A stretch of DNA of 64,000 bases from an uncultured Treponema sp. (GTDB taxonomy: Bacteria; Spirochaetota; Spirochaetia; Treponematales; Treponemataceae), in the NCBI GenBank assembly GCA_946186185.1, contig CAMHMJ010000016.1, positions 1 through 64,000 of the forward strand, written 5' to 3'. A program made the position numbers and the translations under genes. Shown here in pieces: positions 56,632 through 64,000 of the stretch (position 1 is its first letter; the number at the start of each line of letters is the position of its first letter). Under the pieces are notes generated by a model, which saw only the letters and a program-made list of their open reading frames with translations, was not told the DNA's origin and ran no database searches.

Positions 56632-58992
56632 TTAGTTCTTTGTAATGGCGATGATGCTGATTGTTGTGGTGATTGCGGAAAGCACGGTGGTGATAATAGG
56701 TGCGTACTTGTTGAAGTAGAAGGTGAAGGCCGTGGTTTCTGCGGTAATGGTTGATTCCGGAGTGATAAAGTTCTTCTTTGAGTACTTTTTGTTGTTTTTG
56801 TCGGTGATTTTTATCATATCCCCGGCGTTTCTGTTTTTATCAAAACCGCCTGCAAGACCGATGTAGTAGTCCCAGGTTCTGTCCGGAATGTACGGGTAAC
56901 GCCCCGGAACCTGAACGGCGCCGGCAACGGTTACGAAGGACTGCTCAAAAGGAACCATCAGAACGTCGTAGGCTTGAACTTCAAGGTCGGTGGCGTAGTT
57001 TTTGCTGTAGAGAATTGTTTCAAGATTGAAAGGAATAGCTTTTCCTTCCCGAAGAATGTAGGCGTTTTTAAGGTCGCTGGAATCGGTGAAGCGGTTTCTG
57101 TTGCGTCGTACAAAATAAGCGTAGTTTTCACCTTCCGTGAATTCGATGGAGACTTTGTTTGAACTGATGAGGGCAGTTCCCTTTGCGTCTTCTTCCTCGT
57201 TGATATCAATTTTTACGGCACCTTCCAGGAAGGCAACCTGCATCAAATCGTCGTAGGTTGGAATGAAGAAAGAGTCCTTGTCGAAGAGGATGTAGTTTGA
57301 ATCAAAAACGGTTTCCTTCAGGTAGATTTTTCTTCCGTTAGAGCCCGCTGTATCGTATTTTCGGAAAAGTTCGGTTCGGGTTTTGTCGGCACGGTTCAAG
57401 AGTCCGCCGGCATAAATCTGGTAGAGCTCCTTAAAATTTTCACCGTCTAAAAGCTCGTAGGTTCCAGGGCGTTCAACGCCGCCGGAAATGCTTACCTTTC
57501 GTGCGTAGCGGTTAATGGTAATGGTGCATCCAGACTGAATATACGGGTTCTGAGTCATGTCGCCGAAACGGGTGGCCTTAAACAGGTCGCAGGTTGAAGA
57601 GCGTCCTTCCGGGTCTGTGATGGTGATATTCCGGGTTGAAGAAAATTCCGTCAGTAAAGGCCGGATGATTTCCGAAAGGCGGCGTAAAGGCCAGGCACTT
57701 ACTTCCTGAACCTGAGTAACTTCACCGTTAATCAGGATCTTATTTGAAAAATTCTGGCTGTATGGAATTACAAGGTGGTCGTCCTTCATAACGTAAAGGT
57801 CGCTCATGGTGTTGTAATTTCTTAAAAGTGAAGAAATGTTCACTGTGATTTTCTGTCCGTTTCTGACAATGTAGGCATTTTCAAGGTCTGAATAATTGGT
57901 AAATTTTGTAGAAATGCGTTTTAAGAACGGTGAGTAGTTTTCACCTTCGTAGAAGTAAACCACTTCCTTGTATGAACGAATCTGCTGGGTTTCTTTTGTT
58001 CCGGCTTCTGCTGCAGCAGTGTCTTCTTCTGATTCAGTTTTGTGTTCTGGATTCTGAATTATACCTTCAAGAACGATGGAAGGGCGCAGCTCCGAAAAGC
58101 CCGGAATATATACGCTGTCGTAATTTTTCAGTTCGTAGTTAGAAGAGATTGCGCTTCCTGATAAATACAAAGTGTTTCCTGAAGGATTTTCGGCATCCCG
58201 GATACGAATTAAGGAAACTCTGGAAAGGTCTGCGCCGGATTTTAAGCCGTTTCCGTAATTTTCAATCAGCTGTTTAAGGTTTTCGCCTGGCAAAAGCTCG
58301 TAAACTCCAGGGCGCTCAACTTCGCCGGCAACGGTAACCTTTCTGTCAAAACGCTTGATGATGATTGTGTCTTCCGGACGAACATATGGATCCTGGGAAA
58401 GGTCTCCGTCCCGGAGTGTTTTGTAAAGGTCAAAATCCCGTGCCTTTCCGTCTTTTGAAACAATCTGAACAAATCGGGTTGAAGAAAATTCTGTAAGGTA
58501 GTCCCCCTGAAGAATCGTTGAAAGCCGGTTCATTGCCCATGAAGATTTTACCTGAGTCTTTGTTACTTCACCCTTTACAACGATTGAAAAAACTGAAGGC
58601 TTGAGAATGTAAAACTGAACGCCGCCCATCGGGTAGTTGCGGTTTACGATTGCTTCGACCTGTGCCTTAAGCTGCATGAAGGTTTTGCCTGCGCCATTCA
58701 GAGTGGCAAGGTTTGCAACCTTGATTGTATAGGAAGAGTCTACCGGAATTGTATAACTTATCGGGGTGTTTCCTGCTGCAAAGGAAAGCTGGTATACGTC
58801 GCCGGCGGTAACAGGGTAGTCTTTAGAAGCGTTTGCAAGCTGAGCCTTTTCCTGAGCCTCTAATTCAGCATTTCCCAGCATTGCTGCCTGCTGAGCCTGT
58901 TCCCGTGTGGTGGTTTGAGCAAAAAGATTTGCGCTGAAAAAAGCACCAAGAATTGCAGTAAGGGAGATAATATTTCTGATTTGTTTTTTCAT
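56632..58992 (-). CDS. SLBB-domain polysaccharide export-like protein
   Basis: This 786-residue exported protein has a signal peptide (MKKQIRNIISLTAILGAFFSANLFAQ), a poly-export/Wza-like N-terminal domain (YPVTAGDVYQLSFAAGNTPISYTIPVD) and at least three SLBB beta-grasp units (VTVAGEVERPGVYELLPGENL, VSISGGVERPGTYELLDGENF, VTVAGAVQVPGRYPYIPDRTW). It ends in a hydrophobic helix (APIITTVLSAITTTISIIAI). The two halves are internally duplicated. Such proteins form outer-membrane or periplasmic channels for polysaccharide. The track starts 69 nt earlier; ATG 58992 gives the signal peptide. No polysaccharide synthesis genes are adjacent. Confidence 0.87.
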   Translation of the reverse strand: MKKQIRNIISLTAILGAFFSANLFAQTTTREQAQQAAMLGNAELEAQEKAQLANASKDYPVTAGDVYQLSFAAGNTPISYTIPVDSSYTIKVANLATLNGAGKTFMQLKAQVEAIVNRNYPMGGVQFYILKPSVFSIVVKGEVTKTQVKSSWAMNRLSTILQGDYLTEFSSTRFVQIVSKDGKARDFDLYKTLRDGDLSQDPYVRPEDTIIIKRFDRKVTVAGEVERPGVYELLPGENLKQLIENYGNGLKSGADLSRVSLIRIRDAENPSGNTLYLSGSAISSNYELKNYDSVYIPGFSELRPSIVLEGIIQNPEHKTESEEDTAAAEAGTKETQQIRSYKEVVYFYEGENYSPFLKRISTKFTNYSDLENAYIVRNGQKITVNISSLLRNYNTMSDLYVMKDDHLVIPYSQNFSNKILINGEVTQVQEVSAWPLRRLSEIIRPLLTEFSSTRNITITDPEGRSSTCDLFKATRFGDMTQNPYIQSGCTITINRYARKVSISGGVERPGTYELLDGENFKELYQIYAGGLLNRADKTRTELFRKYDTAGSNGRKIYLKETVFDSNYILFDKDSFFIPTYDDLMQVAFLEGAVKIDINEEEDAKGTALISSNKVSIEFTEGENYAYFVRRNRNRFTDSSDLKNAYILREGKAIPFNLETILYSKNYATDLEVQAYDVLMVPFEQSFVTVAGAVQVPGRYPYIPDRTWDYYIGLAGGFDKNRNAGDMIKITDKNNKKYSKKNFITPESTITAETTAFTFYFNKYAPIITTVLSAITTTISIIAITKN

Positions 58993-59029
58993 TGTCTGTC
59001 TGTGTCCGTAAATGCAAATAAGGTAAAAA

Positions 59030-59204
59030 AAAGGACTGTCCAAAATGACCAGTAAAATCATCAGGCAGCCCCTTCCATAGGAAAAATATACTATATTATT
59101 GAAAAGTTTTCAACACGCGATACTTGGCGTGACGACACCGGGCGCCCTGGGCGAGCAGCTTATTCGTAAGCGAACAAAGCCTTCCTCGGGAGCGCCCAAA
59201 GCCG
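59030..59204. repeat. decayed REP-like repeat and hairpin element
   Basis: 59.03-59.08 kb reads ggactgtccaaaatgaccag..ggcagcccc, a relative of the 33.3-kb cloverleaf. Then GGGCGC..GCGCCC (59148-59200) forms a long hairpin with an inner GCTTATTCGTAAGC stem, probably a terminator for the DUF1508 gene read from the right. Confidence 0.5.
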
Positions 59205-59209
59205 AAACA

Positions 59210-59587
59210 TTATGCTTCAGCTTCTTCTACAACCTTTGCGTCAGGTGCGTTTTTCTTTATTGACTCAATGCCGTTTTTGCAGCCGTCTTTTGAAGCGTAC
59301 CCTTCACCAGTTGCAATGATTTCACCGTTTCTTGCCTTTAAGCGGAAGCGGAATTCTCCGGCTTTGTCCTTGTAAATTTCAAATTTTGGATTTGTTTTTG
59401 TTTCGTAACCTTCAACAGTCTGGTCTTCAATTTCACCAGCGCTGCAGGTTCGAACGCTTTCAATACCGTTTTCGCAGGCTGCCTTTGAGCTGTATACTTC
59501 AGATGAAGCAATGATTTCTCCATTTCCTGCATGAAGATTAAACTTTACGCCGTTTTTGGCATTTTTAATAACAAATTTTCCAGCCAT
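59210..59587 (-). CDS. tandem DUF1508 (YegP-like) protein
   Basis: This 125-residue protein is made of two YegP/DUF1508 units, each with the pattern KF.I...K.GEFRF.LKA.NGEIIA.SE.Y.SK..C.NGIESV (residues 3-45 and 65-110). YegP-type proteins are small beta-rich proteins of unknown role, often abundant. GGGGAGTCATT before the ATG is a good Shine-Dalgarno. It is a single gene with an acidic tail (VVEEAEA). Confidence 0.93.
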   Translation of the reverse strand: MAGKFVIKNAKNGVKFNLHAGNGEIIASSEVYSSKAACENGIESVRTCSAGEIEDQTVEGYETKTNPKFEIYKDKAGEFRFRLKARNGEIIATGEGYASKDGCKNGIESIKKNAPDAKVVEEAEA

Positions 59588-59678
59588 AATGACTCCCCTT
59601 TTTGTTTTACATTTTGTTCAGATGAACAATATGGAAATTTTATCTCATAAAACAGGATAGCGCAAGGAAATTTTTAAG

Positions 59679-59707
59679 TTGTAAAATCCAAACTTCCCTT
59701 ATATAAT
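59679..59707 (+). promoter_or_regulatory. promoter of the sodium symporter gene
   Basis: TTGTAA, 17-nt spacer, TATAAT, 9 nt to the ATG at 59717, with no Shine-Dalgarno between. Confidence 0.55.
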
Positions 59708-59716
59708 TTTTTTATT

Positions 59717-61270
59717 ATGTTAATAAAGATTTTATTGTTAATTGTTTTCTTTGGTATGATGATTGGTGTCGGCGTGATTTCCAGAAAGAAGGCCGCTGAT
59801 GTCAATGGTTTTGTTTTGGGCGGAAGAAGTGTTGGCCCGTGGCTTACGGCCTTTGCCTATGGAACTTCCTATTTTTCTGCGGTTGTTTTTATCGGATATG
59901 CCGGTCAGTTTGGATGGAAATACGGTCTTTCAACAACCTGGGTTGGAATCGGTAACGCATTAATCGGTTCTCTTCTTGCCTGGGTGCTTATGGGTCGAAG
60001 AACCCGTGTTATGACTCACCATCTGGATGCTAAAACCATGCCGGATTTTTTTGGAAAACGCTATGACAGCCGTGCATTAAGAATTACTTCTTCTGTAATT
60101 GCCTTTATCTTTTTGATTCCTTATACGGCTTCGGTTTATAAAGGACTTTCCACTCTTTTTGGACTTGCGTTTAATATCGATTATAAATGGTGCGTTATCG
60201 GAATGGCAGTTCTGACTGCTGCTTATGTAATCCTGGGCGGTTACATGGCAACTGCAATCAATGATTTCATTCAGGGAATTATCATGCTGGTTGGAATCGT
60301 TGCGGTAATTGTTGCAGTTCTTAAGCAGCAGGGCGGATTCTTTACTGCGGTGCAGAAGCTTTCTGAGATTCCGGTTGATACAGCGGGGGCGATTCCTGCC
60401 TTCCAGAATTTGAAGGGAGCCTATGTTTCCTTCTTTGGCCCGGATCCGTTGAATCTGTTCGGTGTCGTAGTTCTTACTTCACTGGGAACTCTGGGACTTC
60501 CGCAGATGGTTGGAAAATTTTACGCAATCAAGAGTGAGCGTGCCGTAAAAACAGGAACAATCGTTTCCACCTTCTTTGCCATAGTGATTGCCGGGGGCTG
60601 TTACTTCCTTGGAGGTTTTGGCCGTCTCTTTAATGTTCCGGAAATTTATGCTCCAAACGGAAAAATCCTGTTCGATAACATTATTCCGACCATGCTTTCA
60701 ACATTGCCGGATGTGCTCATTGGAATCGTAGTTGTGCTTGTTCTTTCTGCTTCTATGTCTACGCTTTCGTCCCTGGTTTTGACTTCAAGTTCAACCCTGA
60801 CCCTGGACGTTCTTAAGGAAACCGTTTGCAAAAAAATCGATGAAAAGAAGACCCTTTTGACAATCCGAATCCTTGTAATTTTCTTCATAGTGGTTTCGGT
60901 AATCATCGCCTTGAACCCGCCGACATTTATTGCCCAGCTGATGAGTATTTCCTGGGGTGCACTTGCGGGTGCCTTCCTTGCTCCATTCCTCTACGGACTT
61001 TTCAGCAAGAGTATCACCAAGGCTTCGGTTTGGGCCTGCTTTATCTACGGTGTTGGCCTCACTGTTTCCAATATCTTCCTTAAGTTTATGAATCCGATAA
61101 ACTGTGGTGCACTTGCAATGGCCGGCGGTCTGATTATCGTGCCGCTTTTCAGCCTGATTACCCCTAAGATGAAGGAAGAGCGCCTGACCGAAATCTTTGA
61201 ATGCTATGAAGAAAAGGTTCAGGTAACAAAGAAGGTTGTTCTGAAGGAAGAAGATTCCGACGAAGAATAG
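59717..61270 (+). CDS. sodium:solute symporter family transporter
   Basis: This 517-residue integral membrane protein of the SSS family (PutP/PanF type) uses the sodium gradient to import a solute. About 13 membrane helices are visible. The conserved block GGRSVGPWLTAFAYGTSYFSAVVFIGYAGQFGWKYG near the N-terminus corresponds to the sodium-site region, and later VLVLSASMSTLSSLVLTSSSTLTLDV matches the helix 8-9 signature. The C-terminal 35 residues are charged and cytoplasmic. Proline or pantothenate are typical substrates, but the specificity is not readable. Its mRNA leader is very short. Confidence 0.92.
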   Translation: MLIKILLLIVFFGMMIGVGVISRKKAADVNGFVLGGRSVGPWLTAFAYGTSYFSAVVFIGYAGQFGWKYGLSTTWVGIGNALIGSLLAWVLMGRRTRVMTHHLDAKTMPDFFGKRYDSRALRITSSVIAFIFLIPYTASVYKGLSTLFGLAFNIDYKWCVIGMAVLTAAYVILGGYMATAINDFIQGIIMLVGIVAVIVAVLKQQGGFFTAVQKLSEIPVDTAGAIPAFQNLKGAYVSFFGPDPLNLFGVVVLTSLGTLGLPQMVGKFYAIKSERAVKTGTIVSTFFAIVIAGGCYFLGGFGRLFNVPEIYAPNGKILFDNIIPTMLSTLPDVLIGIVVVLVLSASMSTLSSLVLTSSSTLTLDVLKETVCKKIDEKKTLLTIRILVIFFIVVSVIIALNPPTFIAQLMSISWGALAGAFLAPFLYGLFSKSITKASVWACFIYGVGLTVSNIFLKFMNPINCGALAMAGGLIIVPLFSLITPKMKEERLTEIFECYEEKVQVTKKVVLKEEDSDEE

Positions 61271-61274
61271 AAGA

Positions 61275-61313
61275 TTGAATGCCGAGTTTACAATTATCAA
61301 ACTCGGCATTCAA
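61275..61313. terminator. bidirectional terminator hairpin of the AAACTCG family
   Basis: TTGAATGCCGAGTTT pairs perfectly with AAACTCGGCATTCAA around a 9-nt loop, flanked by AT-rich DNA, between converging genes. It equals the outer stem of the long cruciform repeats without their core. Confidence 0.8.
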
Positions 61314-61317
61314 ATTT

Positions 61318-62907
61318 TTAAAGCAGTGCTGCTTCCAGCCTTCTTACGGTTTCCGCGATATTTTCCCGCTTTATTCCGCTGTAGTTTACCACAAAGGTTT
61401 TTTCGATATCTTCCGGAGCAGTGCCGTAGTAGTACTCGCTCAGCGGCGGAAGATTTATTCCGTATTTTTCCAGATTTTCAATAAGCTTGTTCCGGGGCGA
61501 GTCAGATTCAACCTGCAGAAGAAAGTGAAGCCCTGCTTCTTTTTCCTGAATTTTAGTAATTTTTGAAAGGGTCGAATTCTGAATGGCTCCAACCAGATTG
61601 TTCCGGAGGTTGCGGTAGTAGTTTTTCATCCTGATGATGTGTTTTTCAAAATGTCCCTGCTCAATGAAGCCCGCCAGGGTGTACTGTTCAAAGGAACTGA
61701 CAGGGCAGGAGTAAAAGCCGATTTTCTGTTCAAAAACCGGCACAAGACTGGGTGGTAAAACCATGTAGCTGATTCGGAAGGAAGGCGCCAGGGTTTTGGA
61801 AAAGGTGTTGATGTAGATGACGCGGTCGTTGGTGTCGGCGCTCTGAAGGGTAGGGAGGGGCTTTCCGTTAAAGCGGAATTCGCTGTCGTAGTCGTCTTCC
61901 AGAATAAAGCGGCCTTTTGTGCTGTTGTCAGATGGGTTGGCGTGGGCGAGAAAACTTCCTGAGCTGCGCGACATTTCGGATAAGGGGCCGGAGTCTGGTT
62001 CAGAAACAGCCCAGCTTAAGATTTCCTGACGCCGGCGAACGGGCATTACGATTCCTGTTGGAAAATGGTGCGAGGGAGAAAAGTGCAGAACCTGTGCGGC
62101 GGAGTTTTCCAGTTCAGTTATTGAAATGCCTTCCCTGTCCAGATTTACCGGAACAGTTTTTACTCCGTTCAGCCTGAAAACGGCTTCTGCCTTATGGTAG
62201 CCGGGATTTTCAACTGCATAAATTTTTTCACGGCCTAAAAGCTGAACGATGATTGCGTACAGGTTTTCAGTTCCGGCACCAATAACAATCTGTTCCGGAT
62301 TTACATTCATATTCCGAAAATCCTGCAGATAGCGGGAAAGAGCCGCTCTAAGTTCCGGGACGCCCTTTGCCTGACTTCGCTGAAGCAGTTTTTCGTCCCC
62401 GGAGTTCAATATCTGGCGCATGGTGTGGCTCCACAGGCTGAAGGGAAATTTCTCGTAGCTGATGGAGTTATTCTTGAAATCTGCAAACCAGGTGTTTTTG
62501 CTGCGGACGGCTTCGTAGGAAGCGCTGGAGTCCTGTGGATTTAAGCTATCGTTTTGAGAGGTCAGGTGTTGATTTTCATTTGAGAAATCGTGGTGAGAAG
62601 ATGTTAGGTTTTCATTAGCTGAGGCGGACGTGAGGGTTGCGAAAAATCTGTTTCTGTTCAGAAGTGGAAGGTCAGTGACAAAAAAGCCTTTTTTTTCGAT
62701 AGAGTATATGTAGCCTTCAGAAATAAGCTGGGCGTATGCATTTTGCACGGTGATTACGCTGACTCCCAGGTTCTGTGCCAGTGCACGCTTTGAGGGAAGC
62801 TTCTCCATGCTTTTTAATTTTCCCTGAATTATCTGTTCTTTTATTGAATTGTAAATGCTTTCGCAGAGCCCCGAATTCTTTTGTTCCTCAAAATTGATGG
62901 TAATCAT
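61318..62907 (-). CDS. MocR/PdxR-type regulator (GntR HTH fused to aminotransferase)
   Basis: This 529-residue transcription factor has an N-terminal winged helix (about 1-75, SKRALAQNLGVSVITVQNAYAQLISEGYI), a Ser/Asn-rich linker (about 90-130) and a fold-type I aminotransferase domain. The latter includes IVIGAGTENLYAIIVQLL, the PLP-Lys region TFSKTLAPSFRISYMVLP and DDYDSEFRF. Members bind pyridoxal phosphate and control vitamin B6, GABA or amino-acid genes. A short Ser-rich insert (SEMSRSSGSFLAHANPSD) interrupts the domain. No pdx genes are adjacent, so its target is unknown. Confidence 0.92.
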   Translation of the reverse strand: MITINFEEQKNSGLCESIYNSIKEQIIQGKLKSMEKLPSKRALAQNLGVSVITVQNAYAQLISEGYIYSIEKKGFFVTDLPLLNRNRFFATLTSASANENLTSSHHDFSNENQHLTSQNDSLNPQDSSASYEAVRSKNTWFADFKNNSISYEKFPFSLWSHTMRQILNSGDEKLLQRSQAKGVPELRAALSRYLQDFRNMNVNPEQIVIGAGTENLYAIIVQLLGREKIYAVENPGYHKAEAVFRLNGVKTVPVNLDREGISITELENSAAQVLHFSPSHHFPTGIVMPVRRRQEILSWAVSEPDSGPLSEMSRSSGSFLAHANPSDNSTKGRFILEDDYDSEFRFNGKPLPTLQSADTNDRVIYINTFSKTLAPSFRISYMVLPPSLVPVFEQKIGFYSCPVSSFEQYTLAGFIEQGHFEKHIIRMKNYYRNLRNNLVGAIQNSTLSKITKIQEKEAGLHFLLQVESDSPRNKLIENLEKYGINLPPLSEYYYGTAPEDIEKTFVVNYSGIKRENIAETVRRLEAALL

Positions 62908-62969
62908 ACATTTATTATAGAAGGAATTACGATGTCAGAGAATATGGGGGATAAAAAAAAGTGGTACCC

Positions 62970-62998
62970 TTGAAAGAAAAGTCGCGGAAGTTTAATAT
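62970..62998 (+). promoter_or_regulatory. leaderless promoter of the histidine phosphatase gene
   Basis: TTGAAA, 17-nt spacer, TAATAT, then 5 nt to the ATG at 63004. It faces the MocR gene start 60 nt away. Confidence 0.6.
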
Positions 62999-63003
62999 TC
63001 GGT

Positions 63004-63552
63004 ATGCTTTACATCATCCGACACGGAAAAACTGACTGGAACGCCGCATACCGCCTGCAGGGAAGAACTGACATTCCCCTGAATGAAGAAGGACGCCAGA
63101 TGGCACGAAAAGCCGCCGAGCACTACAAAAAAATCAATTTTGACGTATGCTATTGTTCGCCACTTGTGAGGGCGCAGGAAACCGCGAAAATCCTTTTGGA
63201 GGGAAGAAAGGTTCCCATAATCACCGATGACAGAATCGTGGAAATGTGCTTTGGAAAGTTTGAAGGCTGCGAAAATGCCTTCCAGCATCCCGAATGGGAA
63301 ATCTACAAATTTTTTAACGACCCGGAAAATTACGTTGCCAAAGATGGGGCCGAATCCTTTGAAGAACTTTTTGCCCGTACCGGCGATTTCCTTAAATCCG
63401 TGGTAGAACCAGACCTTAAGCAGGGAAAAGACGTTTTGATTGTTGGTCACGGCGCAATGAACAACAGCATCATAAGCCAGGTTAGAAATATCCCGCTGAA
63501 GGACTTCTGGACAATCGCCATCCCGAATTGCGAATTGATTTATCTTTCGTGA
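63004..63552 (+). CDS. histidine phosphatase (phosphoglycerate-mutase superfamily)
   Basis: This 182-residue enzyme has the phospho-histidine motif YIIRHGKTDWNAAYRLQGRTDIPLNEEG at the N-terminus, the acid region VEMCFGKFEG, and the second His in VLIVGHGAMN. It is short and lacks the insertions of glycolytic GpmA, so it is more like GpmB/CobC-type broad phosphatases. It diverges from the MocR gene and has a leaderless promoter and a strong terminator. Confidence 0.92.
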   Translation: MLYIIRHGKTDWNAAYRLQGRTDIPLNEEGRQMARKAAEHYKKINFDVCYCSPLVRAQETAKILLEGRKVPIITDDRIVEMCFGKFEGCENAFQHPEWEIYKFFNDPENYVAKDGAESFEELFARTGDFLKSVVEPDLKQGKDVLIVGHGAMNNSIISQVRNIPLKDFWTIAIPNCELIYLS

Positions 63553-63582
63553 GGGTGTGGAAGCTGGGATAAGGTAGGTATA

Positions 63583-63618
63583 AAAAAAGACTTTCCATAG
63601 TCCTGGAAAGTCTTTTTT
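63583..63618 (+). terminator. terminator of the histidine phosphatase gene
   Basis: AAAAGACTTTCCA pairs with TGGAAAGTCTTTT with A and T runs on either side. Confidence 0.85.
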
Positions 63619-63735
63619 AGAAGGAATTTATTAAAACTATTGATTATTCATATTTTAAAGTAAAGTTAGGAAATTTAAGGGATTCTTCTGGGGATGATAC
63701 TTTCACCTCTTGATATTTTGTCACGAGGTATCATT

Positions 63736-63819
63736 TTATTCATTCTTAAAAAGGGGAACAATCTTTTCAAGAGGTTCTTCGAATCTGCTATAAAAGTAAC
63801 CTAAATTGCCACCGCTCAT
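63736..63819 (-). CDS. small ORF of 27 codons, possibly truncated gene
   Basis: ATG at 63819 with AGGAG 5 nt upstream encodes MSGGNLGYFYSRFEEPLEKIVPLFKNE. The MSGG.L.YFY start looks like the beginning of a longer protein, but a stop follows after 27 codons. It could be a small protein or a gene truncated by a frameshift. It lies 77 nt downstream of the partial ORF at the right edge on the same strand. Confidence 0.35.
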   Translation of the reverse strand: MSGGNLGYFYSRFEEPLEKIVPLFKNE

Positions 63820-63896
63820 AAGGTCTCCTGATTATTTATTTTAAGTTTTCTATTCCTTGTAATTTTTCATTAAATCAATAATTTAAAAACATATTT

Positions 63897-64000
63897 TTAC
63901 AAAGTGCTAAGTGCACTTTGGGCATCCTGAAATTCGTTTTGGAAAAAAGCACAAAGCATTACATCAACTTCATAATCCGGATAATCTTGAACAAACTTTT
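63897..64000 (-). CDS. partial ORF at the right edge (C-terminal end)
   Basis: Minus strand, open from the window edge to a TAA at 63897-63899. It encodes ...KFVQDYPDYEVDVMLCAFFQNEFQDAQSALSTL. The amphipathic, acidic composition looks protein-like. No family is recognisable from about 33 residues. With the small ORF downstream it may form an operon of short genes. Confidence 0.4.
   Translation of the reverse strand, partial: KFVQDYPDYEVDVMLCAFFQNEFQDAQSALSTL

Noticed and set aside
63675-63743. Second mini-ORF (MNKMIPRDKISRGES...) after the 27-codon ORF
   Set aside because: No separate Shine-Dalgarno and only 22 codons. It could be the frameshifted continuation of the previous ORF, but that cannot be shown from this sequence.

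Overview
The window looks like a chromosomal segment of a spirochaete, most probably a Treponema of the commensal or gut type. This is inferred from gene content and style, not from a database match. The content is a Cache-type chemoreceptor, a CHASE2 cyclase, GGDEF and HD-GYP proteins, a Lon protease with a long acidic and Gly/Ser-rich N-terminus, SLBB and outer-membrane proteins, and many hypotheticals. GC content appears moderate. Genes are densely packed on both strands. I see no rRNA, tRNA, CRISPR array, prophage or transposase gene.

Layout. 1-2.5 kb: end of a possible upstream gene, a serine recombinase of the Bacteroides Mpi type, a small zinc-ribbon protein, a GH25 muramidase lipoprotein and an unassigned structured RNA. 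2.6-11 kb: chemoreceptor, purD, SGNH hydrolase, SH3-like protein, M48 protease and CHASE2 adenylate cyclase. 11-20 kb: beta-CASP nuclease, two hypotheticals, an M29 aminopeptidase, hisB, hisG and an omptin-like outer-membrane protease. 20-30 kb: signalling and proteostasis (SpoIIE-type phosphatase, SPFH/zinc-ribbon protein, FHA protein, PPP-like phosphatase, Ser/Thr kinase, Lon). 30-36 kb: esterase, Mbeg1-like protein, Bax inhibitor/YccA protein, ThrH, diguanylate cyclase and QueH. 36-44 kb: an unusual minus-strand array of five paralogous TPM-like membrane proteins with N-terminal His/Ser/Gly tails and C-terminal zinc ribbons, interleaved with two secreted YD-repeat proteins. 44-55 kb: EttA, PspC, Gph, M18 aminopeptidase and proA-proB ... 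proC. 55-63.6 kb: a membrane-tethered solute-binding-like protein, an SLBB export protein, a DUF1508 protein, a sodium symporter, a MocR regulator and a histidine phosphatase.

The most interesting signal is an approximately 85-nt structured leader repeated in front of unrelated genes: the recombinase, the Bax1/YccA gene, two TPM genes (one with a tandem pair) and, in diverged form, pspC. Hairpin 1 is AAAATTGC/GCAATTTT clamped by AGCC/GGCT. Hairpin 2 changes by compensatory substitutions between copies and sits just before the Shine-Dalgarno sequence. Four of the five host genes (Bax1/YccA, the two TPM genes and pspC) belong to families linked to membrane-envelope stress, and an SPFH/zinc-ribbon (YdjI-like) gene lies in the same window. 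I therefore propose an RNA-marked envelope-stress regulon.

Two further genome-wide habits are visible. First, many genes appear leaderless: a -35 box, 17 nt, a -10 box, then 5-7 nt to the ATG with no Shine-Dalgarno (purD, the SGNH hydrolase, omptin, FHA, lon, the esterase, the Mbeg1-like gene, queH, a 179-aa hypothetical and the phosphatase at 63.0 kb). Second, intergenic spaces hold families of palindromic repeats, including two 200-bp cruciforms. All assignments come from reading the sequence and ORF translations. No database search was run.
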